Positions 52,490 to 63,030 of a DNA stretch of 64,000 nt are shown in pieces. The notes below the pieces were generated by a model, which saw nothing but the letters and a program-made list of their open reading frames with translations, was not told where the DNA came from and made no database searches. The first letter of the stretch is position 1. Every line of letters begins with the position of its first letter. The translations under genes were made by a program, and so were the position numbers. This stretch comes from Paguma larvata (lineage: Eukaryota > Chordata > Mammalia > Carnivora > Viverridae): NCBI GenBank assembly GCA_030068075.1, contig CM057825.1:122547239-122611238 (forward strand), in the 5' to 3' direction.

Positions 52490-54400
52490 TAGTGTCTTGC
52501 CTTCCAGGTCCATCTGTGCTGTCGGAAATGGCAGATTTCCTTGTTTGTAACGGCTATATATATACACCATTGTCTTTTACACCATATCTTCTCTGCCCAC
52601 ATATCCACTGATGGACACTGGGGTTCTTTCCATATCTCGGCTGTTGCGAACAATGCCGTGGTGACCATGAGGGTGCAGACAGCTTTCCGAAGCAGGGGCT
52701 TTGTTTTCTTTGGATAAATATCCAGAAATGCAATGGCAGGACCCGATGGTAGCTCTAGTTGTAATTTCTCGAGGAACCTCCACACCCTTTTCCAGAGTGG
52801 CTGCACTGGTTTGCATTCCCACCGACCGTGCCCGAGGGTCCCCTTTCCCCCACATCCTCGCCGACACCTGTCCTCTCTTGTCTTTTTGAGTCTAGCCACT
52901 GTGACAGACGTGAGGAGGTCTCTCCTTGCAGTTTTGGTTTGTATTTCCCTGATGATGAATGATGTTGAACATCTTATCATGGGTCTGTCGCCCATCTGTG
53001 TATCTTCTTTGGGAAAAAAAAGTTCCGATTGTCTGCCCATTTTAAAATTGGATTGGTTGTTGTTTTGATGTTGAGTTCTATGAATTCTTTTTTGTGGTCG
53101 TTGTTGGATATTAACCCTTTACTGGGTATACGGTTTGCAAATATCCTCTTCCATTCAGTAGGCTGTCTTTTCATTCTGTTAATGTTTTTTGTATTGTTTT
53201 GTTTTTTCCCTGCAGAAGCCTTTTAGTTCGATGTGGTCCCACTTGTTTATTTTTGCTTTTGTTTACCTTGCCTTTGGGCTCGGGTCCAGAAAAGTTCATT
53301 ACCCTGAGCGCTGTGAGGGGGCTCACCACCTGTGTTTTCTTCTAGGAGTTTTACAGTCTCAGGTCTTATAGTTAAGTCTTTAATACATTTCGAGTTAATT
53401 TTTGTGCATGGTGTAAGAAAGTGGTCCGGTTTCATCCTTTTGCATGTGGCCGTCCAGTGTTCCCAGCACCGTTTATTGAAGAGACTGTCCTTTACCCAGT
53501 GTAAATTCTTGCCTCCTTTGTCACAAATTAACTGCCCTTCCAGGCCTGGGTTTTTTTCTGGGCTCTCTGTTCCGCCCTGTCGATCCTTCTGTCTGTCTTT
53601 TCACACTCTTGATCACTCTAGGGTCGTAGCGCAGTTCGAGATAAGGGAGTTTGATGCCTCCCGCTTTGATCTTCTCAAGATTGCTTTGGGTGTTTGGGAT
53701 CCCTTATGTCTCCATGCAAACGTTAGGATTGTTTGCTCTATTTCCATGGAAAATGCCATTGGAATTTTGATAGGCATTGCACTGAATCTGTAGATGGCTT
53801 TGGGTAGTGTGGACATTTGACAATATTAATTCTTCCGACTGTAAGCACGGAGTATCTTTCTGTTTATTTGTATCTCCTTCAATTTCTTTCTCAATATCTT
53901 ACAGTCTTCGATGTATACGTTTTCATCTCTTTGATAATATTTATTCCTAGACATTTTATTCTTTTTGATGCAATTCTACATAGGATCGTTTTTGTAGTTT
54001 CTCTTTCTGATAGGTTGCCATTCCTGTATAAAAATGCAGTCAATTTTTGCATATTGACTTTGTACCCTATAACCTTTCTGAATTTATTAGTTCTAATAGT
54101 TTTTTTTGTGGGCTTTTTAGGGGGTTCCGTATATAAAATCATGTCGTCTACCAATAGTGACAGGTTTACCTCCACCTTTCCAAGGTGAATGTACTTTATT
54201 TCTTGTACCTGCCTAATTGCTATGGCGAGCATTTCCAGTACTTTGTTGAATAAGCGTTGTGAGACTAGACATCCTTGTCTCTTTCCTGATCTTAAAGGAA
54301 AAGCTTTCCATTTTTCACCACTGAGTATGATGTTAGCTGTGGGCTTGTCATATGTGCCTTTATTATACTGCGGTATGCTCTGTTCATACCCATTTTGTTG
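52490..54400 (-). pseudogene. L1 ORF2 remnant (reverse transcriptase and C-terminus)
   Basis: Minus-strand frames give successive pieces of L1 ORF2, from the reverse-transcriptase domain to the cysteine-rich C-terminus. At about 53900-54400: YDKPTANIILSGEKWKAFPL and the catalytic region LLVDDMILY (54131-54157), where the usual ADD/F-x-DD residue before DD is V. At 53613-53816: LPKAIYRFSAMPIKIPMAF. At 53247-53435: [18 protein letters not shown]. At 52977-53174: MKRQPTEWKRIFANRI. At 52490-53040: WRFLEKLQLELPSGPAIAF and CRRGCGGKGTLGH. The pieces lie in different frames with stops between them, so the gene is dead. The first 45 or so codons of the longest frame are read-through from a neighbouring MIR. 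Confidence 0.93.
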
Positions 54401-54424
54401 AGAGTTTTTATCATTAATGACTTC

Positions 54425-54580
54425 ACCATTCTGAGCCTCAGTTTGCTCTTTTATAAAATGGGCTTTACAACGGTGTCGACCTGTTGGGTTATTACGAATA
54501 TTAAAGGAGATGTTGTATGTAAACAAACTAAACAACAGAACCCAGGAACTGTTACTTGTTCATAATTGTTGTTAACGGCA
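54425..54580 (+). mobile_element. MIR fragment
   Basis: GAGCCTCAGTTTGCTCTTTT, GGGTTATTACGAATATTAAA and GGAGATGTTGTATGTAAAC. Confidence 0.8.
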
Positions 54581-54639
54581 CTTTGTTCTTCCGAATTGTT
54601 CAAAAAAGAATAATAAGAAGGCTCGGCCACTAGCCTCAG

Positions 54640-54890
54640 GAGTTTCCATTCATGGCTCTTGGCCTCACCTCCTCCAGGAAGCCCTCACTGACCACTCCTT
54701 ACCCCATGCACCTAGAACCTCTATATCCTTCCTTTGTGCCTCTTTCCCACTGACCCTTCAAAATACATTCGGTGGTCTCTTTAAGTCCTCCACCGGACTC
54801 AAACTTGCTCTTGGCCACTCCTTGCTCCCGAGGGTCTGCCACAGTGGCTGACATCTTGTAATGAGCAATAAATAGTTGTCGCGTGACCAA
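54640..54890 (+). mobile_element. L2 LINE 3' end
   Basis: CTCCTCCAGGAAGCCCTCAC, CTTTGTGCCTCTTTCCCACT and GTAATGAGCAATAAATAGTTG, in shorter form, follow sense L2 order to its end. Confidence 0.72.
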
Positions 54891-54949
54891 AGGGAGACAG
54901 GACAGCCTAGATGTCTTTGTTCCTCCTTCTGGGGCCCGGAGGAGGATGT

Positions 54950-55070
54950 CCCTGGGGTCCCAGTGGCACGTCACTTCACCTCTCTGCATCTCAGTTGTGT
55001 CCTCTGTAAAACGGGACGACAAGAGGCATTCCGTCTCAGCACGGCGGTCACGGTTAGATGAAAACAGCCA
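54950..55070 (+). mobile_element. MIR fragment
   Basis: CACTTCACCTCTCTGCATCT and TGTCCTCTGTAAAACGGGAC. Confidence 0.78.
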
Positions 55071-55134
55071 CACGGCCTGGCCTGAGAGCCACCCCGAACA
55101 CACGAGCCGCCCCCGGAAAATTCTTTAGCCTTAT

Positions 55135-55250
55135 TTGTTCAACCCAGCAAGGATTTACGGAGCACCTACTACGTGCCAGAACCGCCGAGTGCCAGGTCCC
55201 GGAGTCACAGCGAGCACGATCCTGTTTGGAAGAAGCCAGATTCTTCTAAA
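55135..55250 (-). mobile_element. L2 fragment
   Basis: AGGATTTACGGAGCACCTAC and TACGTGCCAGAACCGCCGAG. Confidence 0.65.
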
Positions 55251-55470
55251 AAAATGTTTACGAGACAGCTGGGGAAATGTAAGCCCAGACTGGATGACGT
55301 CGGATGGAATTCAGCAATGTGTTCTTTTTTGTCTTTTATTTCTTTTTGCCCCACATTGTCGTTCTGTGGTCGTATTTTTAGAAAGAATCCTCGCCTTTCG
55401 AGAGACTCAGACCAATGCGCAGATGAAATGAGAAGATGTCGGGGATTGGCTTCAAAGTCACGGCCGTCTG
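55250..55470 (+). mobile_element. Old LINE 3' end, same type as 4430-5180
   Basis: TTTACGAGACAGCTGGGGAA, CTGGATGACGTCGGATGGAA, GTTCTGTGGTCGTATTTTTA, GCGCAGATGAAATGAGAAGA and GTCGGGGATTGGCTTCAAAG. Confidence 0.6.
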
Positions 55471-55504
55471 TAAAACGGAAATGATTCCCAGAGCGAGTTT
55501 ATCA

Positions 55505-55760
55505 AAAGCCAAAAGAATCCCATGGCAGAGGGGGCGCGGGGGACGCGGCCGAGCTCAGGGAAGCGTCAGCGGACGCCGCGTGGGATGAGCGTCGAGAAAC
55601 CGCAGTCCCTGAACGAAGCGGGTGATGACACACCCTGCGGGAGCGAGGCCCTGAGGAGAAAGTTCGGGGCCAGAAGGGGGGGTCCGGGTCAAAGGTCGTG
55701 GCGGGCATTTGGTCTTGGTGCTGTCACGGTGGCGGCGCCGGTCCACGTGCTAGGGACGGA
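55505..55760. promoter_or_regulatory. Small CpG-rich patch
   Basis: About 15 CpG in the first 90 bases (GGGGCGCGGGGGACGCGGCC, GCGGACGCCGCGTGGG, GCGTCGAGAAACCG). No repeat family recognised. An 80-codon plus-strand frame runs through it, without a recognisable domain. Confidence 0.55.
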
Positions 55761-55993
55761 GTGAGGGGTGCAGAGAAAGTGCCTGCCAACCCCTTTTCCT
55801 TCCTGCCCACCCATCTTGCTCAGGGTCTTGCCTACAAGCAGGAAGCAGCCACTTTTCATCTTTTTAGCGACAAGAACCCTGGGCCTTGTGGCGGGGGGGG
55901 GGGGTCCATGGGGGTCCCTGAAGGCAAGGCCGACCCCAAGTTCTACCCCCATCTGGACGGCGATGGCCCCGGTCCTCTCTGCTCCGCCTCTGC

Positions 55994-56240
55994 CTGGTGT
56001 TTTGGACGGAATGTGTGTGTCCCCTCTCGCCCCCCACCAGCCAAATTCCCACGTTGAAACCTAATGCCCAACGGGACGGTGTGAGGAGGTGGGGCCTTGG
56101 GGGGGTGACCGGGCCCCTTCCGAATGGGATTAGTGCCCTGACAAAAGCGACCCCATGGAGCTCCCTGTCTCGGCAGCCACTGACTCCCCCTGCCCCTTGA
56201 TCTGTGGCCTCCCAGCCGTGATAAATACGTTTGCGTGGCT
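55994..56240 (+). mobile_element. MaLR (MST-like) LTR, 5' part
   Basis: GTGTTTTGGACGGAATGTGT, CCCACGTTGAAACCTAATGC, GTGAGGAGGTGGGGCCTTGG and CCGAATGGGATTAGTGCCCT with AAAAGCGACCCC are in the sense order of an MST/THE1-like LTR. Confidence 0.8.
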
Positions 56241-56699
56241 TCCGAGCCAGCCCGACTGTGGGGTGCTGTCCCAGGAGCCCAAACCCACGGAGACGCCCGG
56301 CGTGACACGGGCCAGGCCGCATTTTTCATGCTCACAACCTTCTGATGGGGCCCACGGGGCACCAGGCAGCCCAGTGGGAGAACGCCGCCCTCTTCCCGGC
56401 CCTGGCTTCGATGGTGCCTGGCCTGGCTTCCACGATGGGAGGCGAGGAAGAGATATCCCCCCTCCCAGGCGCCACTCTGGAGTCCTCCAGACCCGCCCTT
56501 CCCAGGCTCCGGCCTGGAGGCGGAGAGGAGAATGTTCTTCCCCGACTTTCCCCGGCCCCCTGACACAGGCACCTGGGTCACAGATGTCTCCCATCAGGAG
56601 ACAAAGGTGGCAATGACCGACCTGCCCCCACGGGTGGCAGTTCCCTGAAAAGGCGTGAGTCCCGGCTTTTGCGGAAAGCAGCTCGGCGGGGTGTTTCAG
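56241..56699. other. GC-rich unique DNA, no gene seen
   Basis: No repeat recognised. Confidence 0.4.
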
Positions 56700-56868
56700 G
56701 GGCCCCCTGAAAGATCCACACCCCCCCTCTCCAGCAACCACACTTCTGGGGATGCGCCCGAAGGGACCGATCCCCAAAAAAGAGGAAAGAAAGGCCGCGT
56801 GCCCGGGGACAGCTACCACAGCGACAAGCATAATAGGAAATCGTTGGGTGCGACCCGCCTGTCCTCAC
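56700..56868 (+). mobile_element. L1 ORF2-region fragment
   Basis: AGCAACCACACTTCTGGGGA, TGCGCCCGAAGGGACCGATC, GCTACCACAGCGACAAGCAT and AATAGGAAATCGTTGGGTGC recall the sense L1 words 'cacttctgggtatatacccaaa' and 'attcacaatagccaag' (both shortened). Confidence 0.5.
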
Positions 56869-57219
56869 CCCTGGCGGATTCCTAAGGAGGCATTTCGGAA
56901 CTGGAGTCAGGAAGGCTCTTCATGCCCACGTAAATTCTGGCTCTGTCACGCTCCACGGCACACACCATGCCCATCTCGGGGTGAGGGCGCGTGCCGCTCC
57001 ATTTTCGAAAACGAAGACTGACGTCGTAAGGCGGGTTTCCTTTTTGGATGGGCCCGCGGCTCTCTGGAAGGGAAGAGAAGGGTGCATGGAAAACACCCCA
57101 GGGAGGCCCTGGCGACCCTCCGGGAGGGAGCACCCCTCGGAACGGGGGGTTTGGCCCTCTTGACATCCAAGACTTGTTGACAGTTCGGACGGCCCAGCCT
57201 CTTTCCTGGAGACTGAGGC
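56869..57219. other. Unique DNA, no gene seen
   Basis: No repeat recognised. Confidence 0.4.
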
Positions 57220-57520
57220 AGGCGTGTTTATTTTTTCTAGAAGGTTCTTAAAAGTTCTTTATTTTCTGGCAAAAGCGAAGCGATATACATGCTCATTGCT
57301 TAAAAAAAGAAAAGAAAAGAAAAAGCACAGAATCGTCTACAGGAAGGCTCCTGCCCCCCGCCCCCTTCTTCTCAGAGGGGGCCGCTTGAGTCCTTTCTTT
57401 CTTTTCGTTTTTTTCCGTATCCAGGGTTTTCAAACTTTTCTTTTTTTTTTTTTTTTTTTTTAGCTCCAAGCCACAGTGAAAAAATAGATTTTGCATGGTA
57501 ACCCTGTAGACAGGGACGCA
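57220..57520 (-). mobile_element. Old L1ME-like fragment with poly-T
   Basis: AAAGTTCTTTATTTTCTGGC, GCGATATACATGCTCATTGC, and AATCGTCTACAGGAAGGCTC resemble an antisense L1ME 3' region. A T22 run lies near 57440-57461. Confidence 0.5.
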
Positions 57521-58084
57521 GGCATAGAACTAAATAGAAAAATATACGCAATGCTATTTGTGATGAGAAATGCCATCTGGGGTTGTCTCTTGCATCCTCT
57601 CCTGCCCCGTCTGTCCTGTCGTATCTCATTCCGTCCCATTCTGTTTGAAGGACAAGCTGGCTGGTTAGTGTCAGGGTTCCTCCCCACCCCCCCCCCCCCC
57701 CCCCCCGCCACCCCGGTGTCCCAAGATTATACCGGATTGCATTTCTGTTTCCTTCTTGCGATGCTGGGAACTACCTATGTGCGTCTCAGAGACCCTGTCC
57801 GCTTCTCCTTTCTGCTCCTTCGCTTCCTCTTTCGTCACTTAAGGGCTTTGGAGGAGGGGACCATCCTCAGCCCTGAGGCCACAGCTGTTCCCTGCTGCTG
57901 GGGGAGCCTTAGGGCTTTCGAGCTGTGCTGACTCGGCCTCTCAGTTCCCAGGCAGGAGAAGCTGGCTCTGTGCACACACGCACACGGCGTGGAATGCGGG
58001 GGGCGGGGGTGGGGGGCTGGCTGCAGTGAATTAGAATGAGAATTCAAGCAGTTCACATTAGAGTTTATTCGTATGTAGTCCTAC
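57521..58084. other. Unique DNA with a C-run
   Basis: A C-rich run (about 57689-57707) is followed by CCACCCCGGTGTCCC. No gene recognised. Confidence 0.45.
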
Positions 58085-58300
58085 CTTAGGTTCAAATCCC
58101 GATTCCAACACCATTGGCAAAAACCTTGGGTCTTGATTGCTTCCTCATCTGTAACATTTTAGAGAGGGGACAGCCAGTGCAAAGGCCCTGAGGCGGGACT
58201 GTGCTAGAACAGCAGGAAGGCCTGTTTGGCTGGAGCGGAGAGAGGTCGAGGGTGTTTGGAGATTGAAGCGGAGAAGAACAGGGCTTCTCTAGCGTTCTGG
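58085..58300. mobile_element. MIR fragment (plus) abutting L2 fragment (minus)
   Basis: MIR: TAGGTTCAAATCCCGATTCC, GCTTCCTCATCTGTAACATT. L2: CCAGTGCAAAGGCCCTGAGG, GGCCTGTTTGGCTGGAGCGG. Confidence 0.68.
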
Positions 58301-58854
58301 AGGCCTTAGGGAGGGTCCCCATGCTTCTCTGGATTGTGGGGAAACTGAGTCGGGAGCTCAGGTAGGGGGGTGGTTGGTGATTTGTGTCCGGAGTTCGTTT
58401 GTTCAAGCGAGACCATTTTCTCATCCCGGAGCTGCGGCTGCTGCCAGCCGATCAAAGCTGACTCGAGAGCAAAGAGAGGCGCTCTCATAGGGCTGTGGGT
58501 TTTTGTGTTTGCTGGAAGGGGAGTTTCCAGCTCTGACCCTCCGAAGCCTTCCCTCCCTGCCAGGCACGGGGCCGGGCCGCTTCCCTTCCTGACTTCTCTT
58601 CACTGTCATGGCCACACTGGGAGCTGGCGGGACCGCCTGGGGGGGGGGAGTCTGGAGGGAGGGGCCGGCCGAGGTCTCGCTGCTGGGAAGGGGCCAAGAA
58701 GGGAACTCTGGCCCAATCCTCGTGCCAGACCTGAAGATATCACCACCGCTCCTCAAACCGGAAGGGCCCTTCCGCCCCTCCCCCTGCCCCTCCCCGCCCC
58801 CCAGACCTCTGGAGGTGGAGCCATTCCAGGCTTCCCGGACCCACGAGCCCAGCC

Positions 58855-58888
<34 letters not shown>

Positions 58889-59154
58889 CACTTCTCCTTC
58901 TGGCTGGAGGAGAAACAGCCTTGAACTGAGGGCTGCCCGTCATGTCAGGCGCCCCGGAGCTGATGGACACACACACACTGGCGTTCGGGTTCAAATTCCA
59001 GAAAACGCAGCCAGAGCCCAGCCGCGGCGCAAGTCCCAGACGAGGAAGGCCCTTCGAAAGCCACGTGGGAAGCTCTGGATGGACGCATCCATTCCAGAGC
59101 CCTGGACCAGAGCGGGTGCGGTGGGTCGTGCAGGGGTGGGTGGAAGACAAACCC
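58301..59154. other. GC-rich unique DNA around a C32 run
   Basis: No repeat other than the homopolymer and a short CACACACACAC. Open frames on both strands are proline or glycine runs created by the homopolymer. Confidence 0.45.
58856..58887. repeat. C32 homopolymer
   Basis: Thirty-two consecutive C, ended by GCACTTCTCC. Length is uncertain in any assembly. Confidence 0.9.
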
Positions 59155-59365
59155 CAGAATCAGATTTATTGAACACGTGGTCACATGTGCACCAACAGCA
59201 GAGTCTTCAGTGGGAACAGAAAATTATCATTTCCACTCTACAGAAGTAGCAGCTGAGGCCCAGAGAGGTTAAGCAAGGCGCCAAAGGCCACACAGCTGGT
59301 AATGGTAGCAGTGCCGTCTGAACCCAGGCTGCCTGGTTCCATGTTTTTGTCTAGCCACCATGTTG
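59155..59365 (-). mobile_element. MIR, near full length
   Basis: GATTTATTGAACACGTGGTC, CCCAGAGAGGTTAAGCAAGG and GTCTGAACCCAGGCTGCCTG. Confidence 0.88.
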
Positions 59366-59659
59366 TGAAGAGCTTCTTGGAGCTTAGAACCTTCCAGATC
59401 ACTGAGACCTTTCAGGCTATAGAGGCTCAGAGCCTTTCCCTCCGGTACAGTCTCCCACAGAGCGCCAGCCCACAAACAAGAAATAGGCAGTTCTGGATGG
59501 GTCGAAGCCAGCCCCTGCCCTCCCCAGTGTGAAAGGACGGTCTGCCAACTTCCCCCAGCCCAGCGAGGTCTCTGTGCATGTTTCTCCCCGCACCCAGGAG
59601 GCCCCATGGAAGCCCTCTGCCTCTACTCCACTGTCTCCACAGGTGGGCAGGTGCTGGTG

Positions 59660-59794
59660 CCACTTGAACGTCTCTGGGCCTCAATCTCCCCATTTCTAGA
59701 ACGGGAGGGTTTTTGTAAGGAGAAAATGAGATAATGAATGTAAAAGGGCTTTCTCCAGGGACTTGCAGCCAGCGGGAGCACAGTTGGTGTTTCC
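59660..59794 (+). mobile_element. MIR 3' half that seeds the trinucleotide array
   Basis: GGGCCTCAATCTCCCCATTT, AATGAGATAATGAATGTAAA and GCACAGTTGGTGTTTCCCAT in MIR order. The array begins where the MIR 3' end would be. Confidence 0.78.
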
Positions 59795-60888
59795 CATCAG
59801 CACCATTACCGCCACCACCATCACTGTCATCACCATCACCATCACCATCATCACTATCATCACCATCATCACCATCACCACCACCACCATCATCATCATC
59901 ACCATCACCACCATCATCATCGCCATCACTATCATCACCATCACCACCATCATCACCATCACCATGACCACCATCAACATCATCACCATCACTATCATCA
60001 TCACCATCACCACCATCATCACTATCATCACCATCACCACCATCATCACCCACCATCACCATCATCATCATCACCATCACTATCACCATCACCATCATCA
60101 CTATCACCACCATCACCACCACCATCATCATCACCACTATCATCACCGTCACCACCATCACCACCACCATCACCCATCACCATCATCACCCACCATCACC
60201 ATCATCATCACCATCATCATCATCACCACTGCCATCATCATCACCATCACCACCCTCATCATCACCATCACCATCATCACTATCACCATCATCACTATCA
60301 TCACCATCACCACCATCACCACCACCATCACCATCATCACCCACCATCACCACCATCATCACCATCACCATGACCACCATCAACATCATCACCATCACTA
60401 TCATCATCACCATCACCACCATCATCACTATCATCACCATCACCACCATCATCGTCACCATCATCACCCACCATCACCATCATCATCATCACCATCACTA
60501 TCACCATCACCATCATCACTATCACCACCATCACCACCACCATCACCCATCACCATCATCACCCACCATCACCATCATCATCACCATCATCATCATCACC
60601 ACTGCCATCATCATCACCATCACCACCATCATCATCACCATCACCATCATCACTATCACCATCATCACTATCATCACCATCACCACCATCACCACCACCA
60701 TCACCATCATCACCCACCATCACCATCATCATCACCATCATCATCATCACCACCGCCATCATCATCGCCATCACTATCATCACCATCACCACCATCACCA
60801 TCATCACCCACCATCACCATCATCACCATCATCATCACCCATCATCACTATCACCACCACCGCCATCACCGTCACCACCACCACCACC
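59795..60888. repeat. 1.1-kb (CAT/CAC)n trinucleotide array
   Basis: Built almost wholly of CAT, CAC and ATC/ACC permutations with rare GCC, TGA and CAA variants. Blocks recur at long range: CCATGACCACCATCAACATC is found near 59962 and again 406 bp later. Every frame is open, giving a 401-codon plus-strand frame and several minus-strand frames that are pure repeat translation. Confidence 0.98.
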
Positions 60889-60894
60889 TTGGGT

Positions 60895-61000
60895 ATGCCT
60901 CTGGTCCCCCAGCCTCAGTTTCCCCAGTAAGTAAGCGCCTCTGCTCCACAGGGCTTCTTCGAGGCTGAGTCCTGTCATGCGTGTGGCAACCCTGTTTTGG
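60895..61000 (+). mobile_element. MIR core fragment
   Basis: GGTCCCCCAGCCTCAGTTTC and CCACAGGGCTTCTTCGAGGC. Confidence 0.6.
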
Positions 61001-61609
61001 AAATGGAAAAGGTGTTATGGAAACATTAGTTACCGGAACTTGTTGCTATGAACAGCACAAACCAGTCGGTCGAGGCTATTTCTGGCTACTGAGTTCCTTC
61101 TTTGAAGATGAGCGTTCTTAAACAAGCAATGTGTGTGTGTCCTGGAAATATCAGAAAATGGCGAGGAACAAAAGGAGACAAAGGATCCCTTCTTCCGTGA
61201 CTTGGAGACTCCCGTGTGCGGGGTTCTGTATCCTTGAGAAAGCGCGAAGGCATTTTCCCAGGGGGTGTGCGCGCGCGTGCGCCTTTTGTTTCTCCCTCTC
61301 TTAACAACAATAACAAAAAAATGGGATCATTCTCTGCATTCTCCAAGCACCTCGTTTTTCTCTCCTGGCTGCGGTCATTTCCGATGTTTGAGAGCACACC
61401 CCAGGGGCGGCTCTCTCTTTCTGTCCCGTCCGTGTGATTCTGGGCGTCTCGGCGGACGTGTCTTCACTGCCCGGATCTCGTGCCCAGACTTTTTGGGTTA
61501 GAACACAGCAGCCAAGTCTTCGGTGGGAACAGAAACGGTCACACAGATACCTTGAAAAGCCACATGCTCCCCTTCTGCCGTGTCCTAATGGGGCATAGGT
61601 GCGTGCTTG
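61001..61609. other. Unique DNA, no gene seen
   Basis: No repeat recognised apart from short GTGCGCGCGCGTGCGCC near 61266. Confidence 0.45.
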
Positions 61610-61679
61610 CTTTACTTTCTTAATTGAAATAAAATGCACCTAATACAAAATTTAAGGTTTCAACTATTTAAAATTTTTT

Positions 61680-61887
61680 TCTTTTTTTAACAAAATGTTT
61701 ATTTATTTTTGAGAGAGAGAGTGAGAGAGGGAGGGAGTACACAAGTGAGGGGGGGCAGAGAGAGAGAGGGAGACACAGACTCTGAAGTCAGCACAGACCC
61801 CGACGTGGGGCTCGAACCCATGAACTGTAAGATCATGATCTGAGCTGAAGTCAGGCATTCAACTGACTGGGCCACCCAGATGCCCTC
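61680..61887 (-). mobile_element. CAN-SINE nested in L1
   Basis: ACAAAATGTTTATTTATTTT tail, GGGGCTCGAACCCATGAACT, head CACCCAGATGCCC. Confidence 0.94.
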
Positions 61888-62090
61888 CAAATTTTTTTTT
61901 TTTAAATTTCAGAGAGAGAGTGCACGTGAAGGAGAGGTGCAAGGAGAGAGAGAGAGAGAGAGAGGAAGAGAATCTTAAGCAGGCTCCATGCACAGCGCGG
62001 ACACAGGGCTCCATCCCACGACCCTAGCATTACGACCTGAGCCAAAATCAAGAGTTGGACGTTCAAGCGACTGAGCCGCCCAGGAGCCCT
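61888..62090 (-). mobile_element. Older CAN-SINE adjacent in the same L1
   Basis: AAATTTCAGAGAGAGAGTGC, GAATCTTAAGCAGGCTCCAT, AAAATCAAGAGTTGGACGTT. L1 words GTTTCAACTATTT (61658) and GTTTCAAACTATTT (62093) flank both SINEs. Confidence 0.92.
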
Positions 62091-62870
62091 AATGTTTCAA
62101 ACTATTTTAAACCCTACGATTTCGTGGCATCTGGTACATTCAAACTATAGTGCAACCGTCACCACGACCGCCTTCCAGAACATGCGTGGCACACCCACAG
62201 ACAAACCCCATACCCGTTAGAAGGCGCTCCCCACTCCTCCCAGCCCTGGGCCCCCACGAATCCGCCTTCCGTCTCTGTAGGTTTGCCCATTCTCGAAATT
62301 TCCTACAAATGGAAACCTAGGATACGGGACCCCTGGCGTCGGGCTTCTTTCAATGAGCATGACGTTTTCCAGGGTCACCCACCCCGTCGCGGGGCCTGCG
62401 CGTCCTCCCACGGGGTGCCCGAACGATACCGCATCACGCGAACACAACGTCTCGTTCAGCCACTTACCAGTCAGTGGACATCCGGTCCTTCCCAGCTTCC
62501 GACGGGTGTGACTATTGCCGCTCTGAACATTCCTCTGTACCTTTCTGTTGGACTCCCTGGTTTCAGTCATTCTGTGTGTACATTTCGGGCCGGAACGGCA
62601 GCTGCTCGGTGCTACACGGCCCCCCAGCCGTGGGTGAGAGTTTCAATTTCTTTACGTGCCTCCTAACACTTGTTATTTTCCATTAAAAAAAAAAAAACAC
62701 ATTTTTTTTTAAGGCCACCACAGTGGGCGCGAAGCGGTGTCTCATTGTGGTTTTGATTTGCATTTCCCTGATGACTAACCGTGGAGAGCATTTTTTTTTT
62801 TTTCATCTGATTCTTGGCCGCTCGTATGTCTTTGCTGAAACGTCGCCTCAAACCCTTTGCCTACTTTCAA

Positions 62871-63030
62871 TTGAATTTACTTTTATTTTTCATGGGAAAA
62901 TCGACCTATCGGTAGAATGTACCATTTTAACCTTTTCTGAGGGTACGGTTCAATGGCCTGAAGTACGTTCTCGGTGTTGTGCAATTATGACCGCCATCCA
63001 GCTCCAAAATATTTTTTAAAAAAAAGATTA
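62871..63030 (-). mobile_element. Second L1M 3' end, end to end with the first
   Basis: GGAAAATCGACCTATCGGTA, GAATGTACCATTTTAACCTT and GCAATTATGACCGCCATCCA are a new L1M 3' UTR start, so this is a separate insertion. Confidence 0.78.

Larger units (their letters stand above)
51830..54420 (-). mobile_element. L1M element, 5'-truncated, the longest in the window
   Basis: The 3' UTR begins at GAAGCATAATTGACATATAA. A near-continuous antisense L1 follows through GGTTTGCATTCCCACCGACC, TGGTTTGTATTTCCCTGATG and CAGTGACAGGTTTACCTCC-type sequence to about 54400. Roughly 2.4 kb of L1 after subtracting one SINE. It lacks ORF1 and the ORF2 endonuclease part. Confidence 0.95.
61610..62870 (-). mobile_element. 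L1M relic with two nested SINEs
   Basis: After the SINEs: GTGCAACCGTCACCACGACC, ACAAACCCCATACCCGTTAG, GGTTTGCCCATTCTCGAAAT, GAGCATGACGTTTTCCAGGG and TTTTGATTTGCATTTCCCTG follow antisense L1M order. Minus-strand translation near 62740 contains the ORF2 C-terminal word HQGNANQNHNETP. Confidence 0.88.

Noticed and set aside
53891..54535. 214-codon minus-strand frame as a host gene
   Set aside because: Residues after about 46 are L1 ORF2 reverse transcriptase and the start is MIR read-through. It is a dead transposon fragment.
59763..60968. 401-codon plus-strand open frame, rich in I/T then H
   Set aside because: Pure translation of the CAT/CAC array. Every frame is open, and no start context, domain or exon structure exists.
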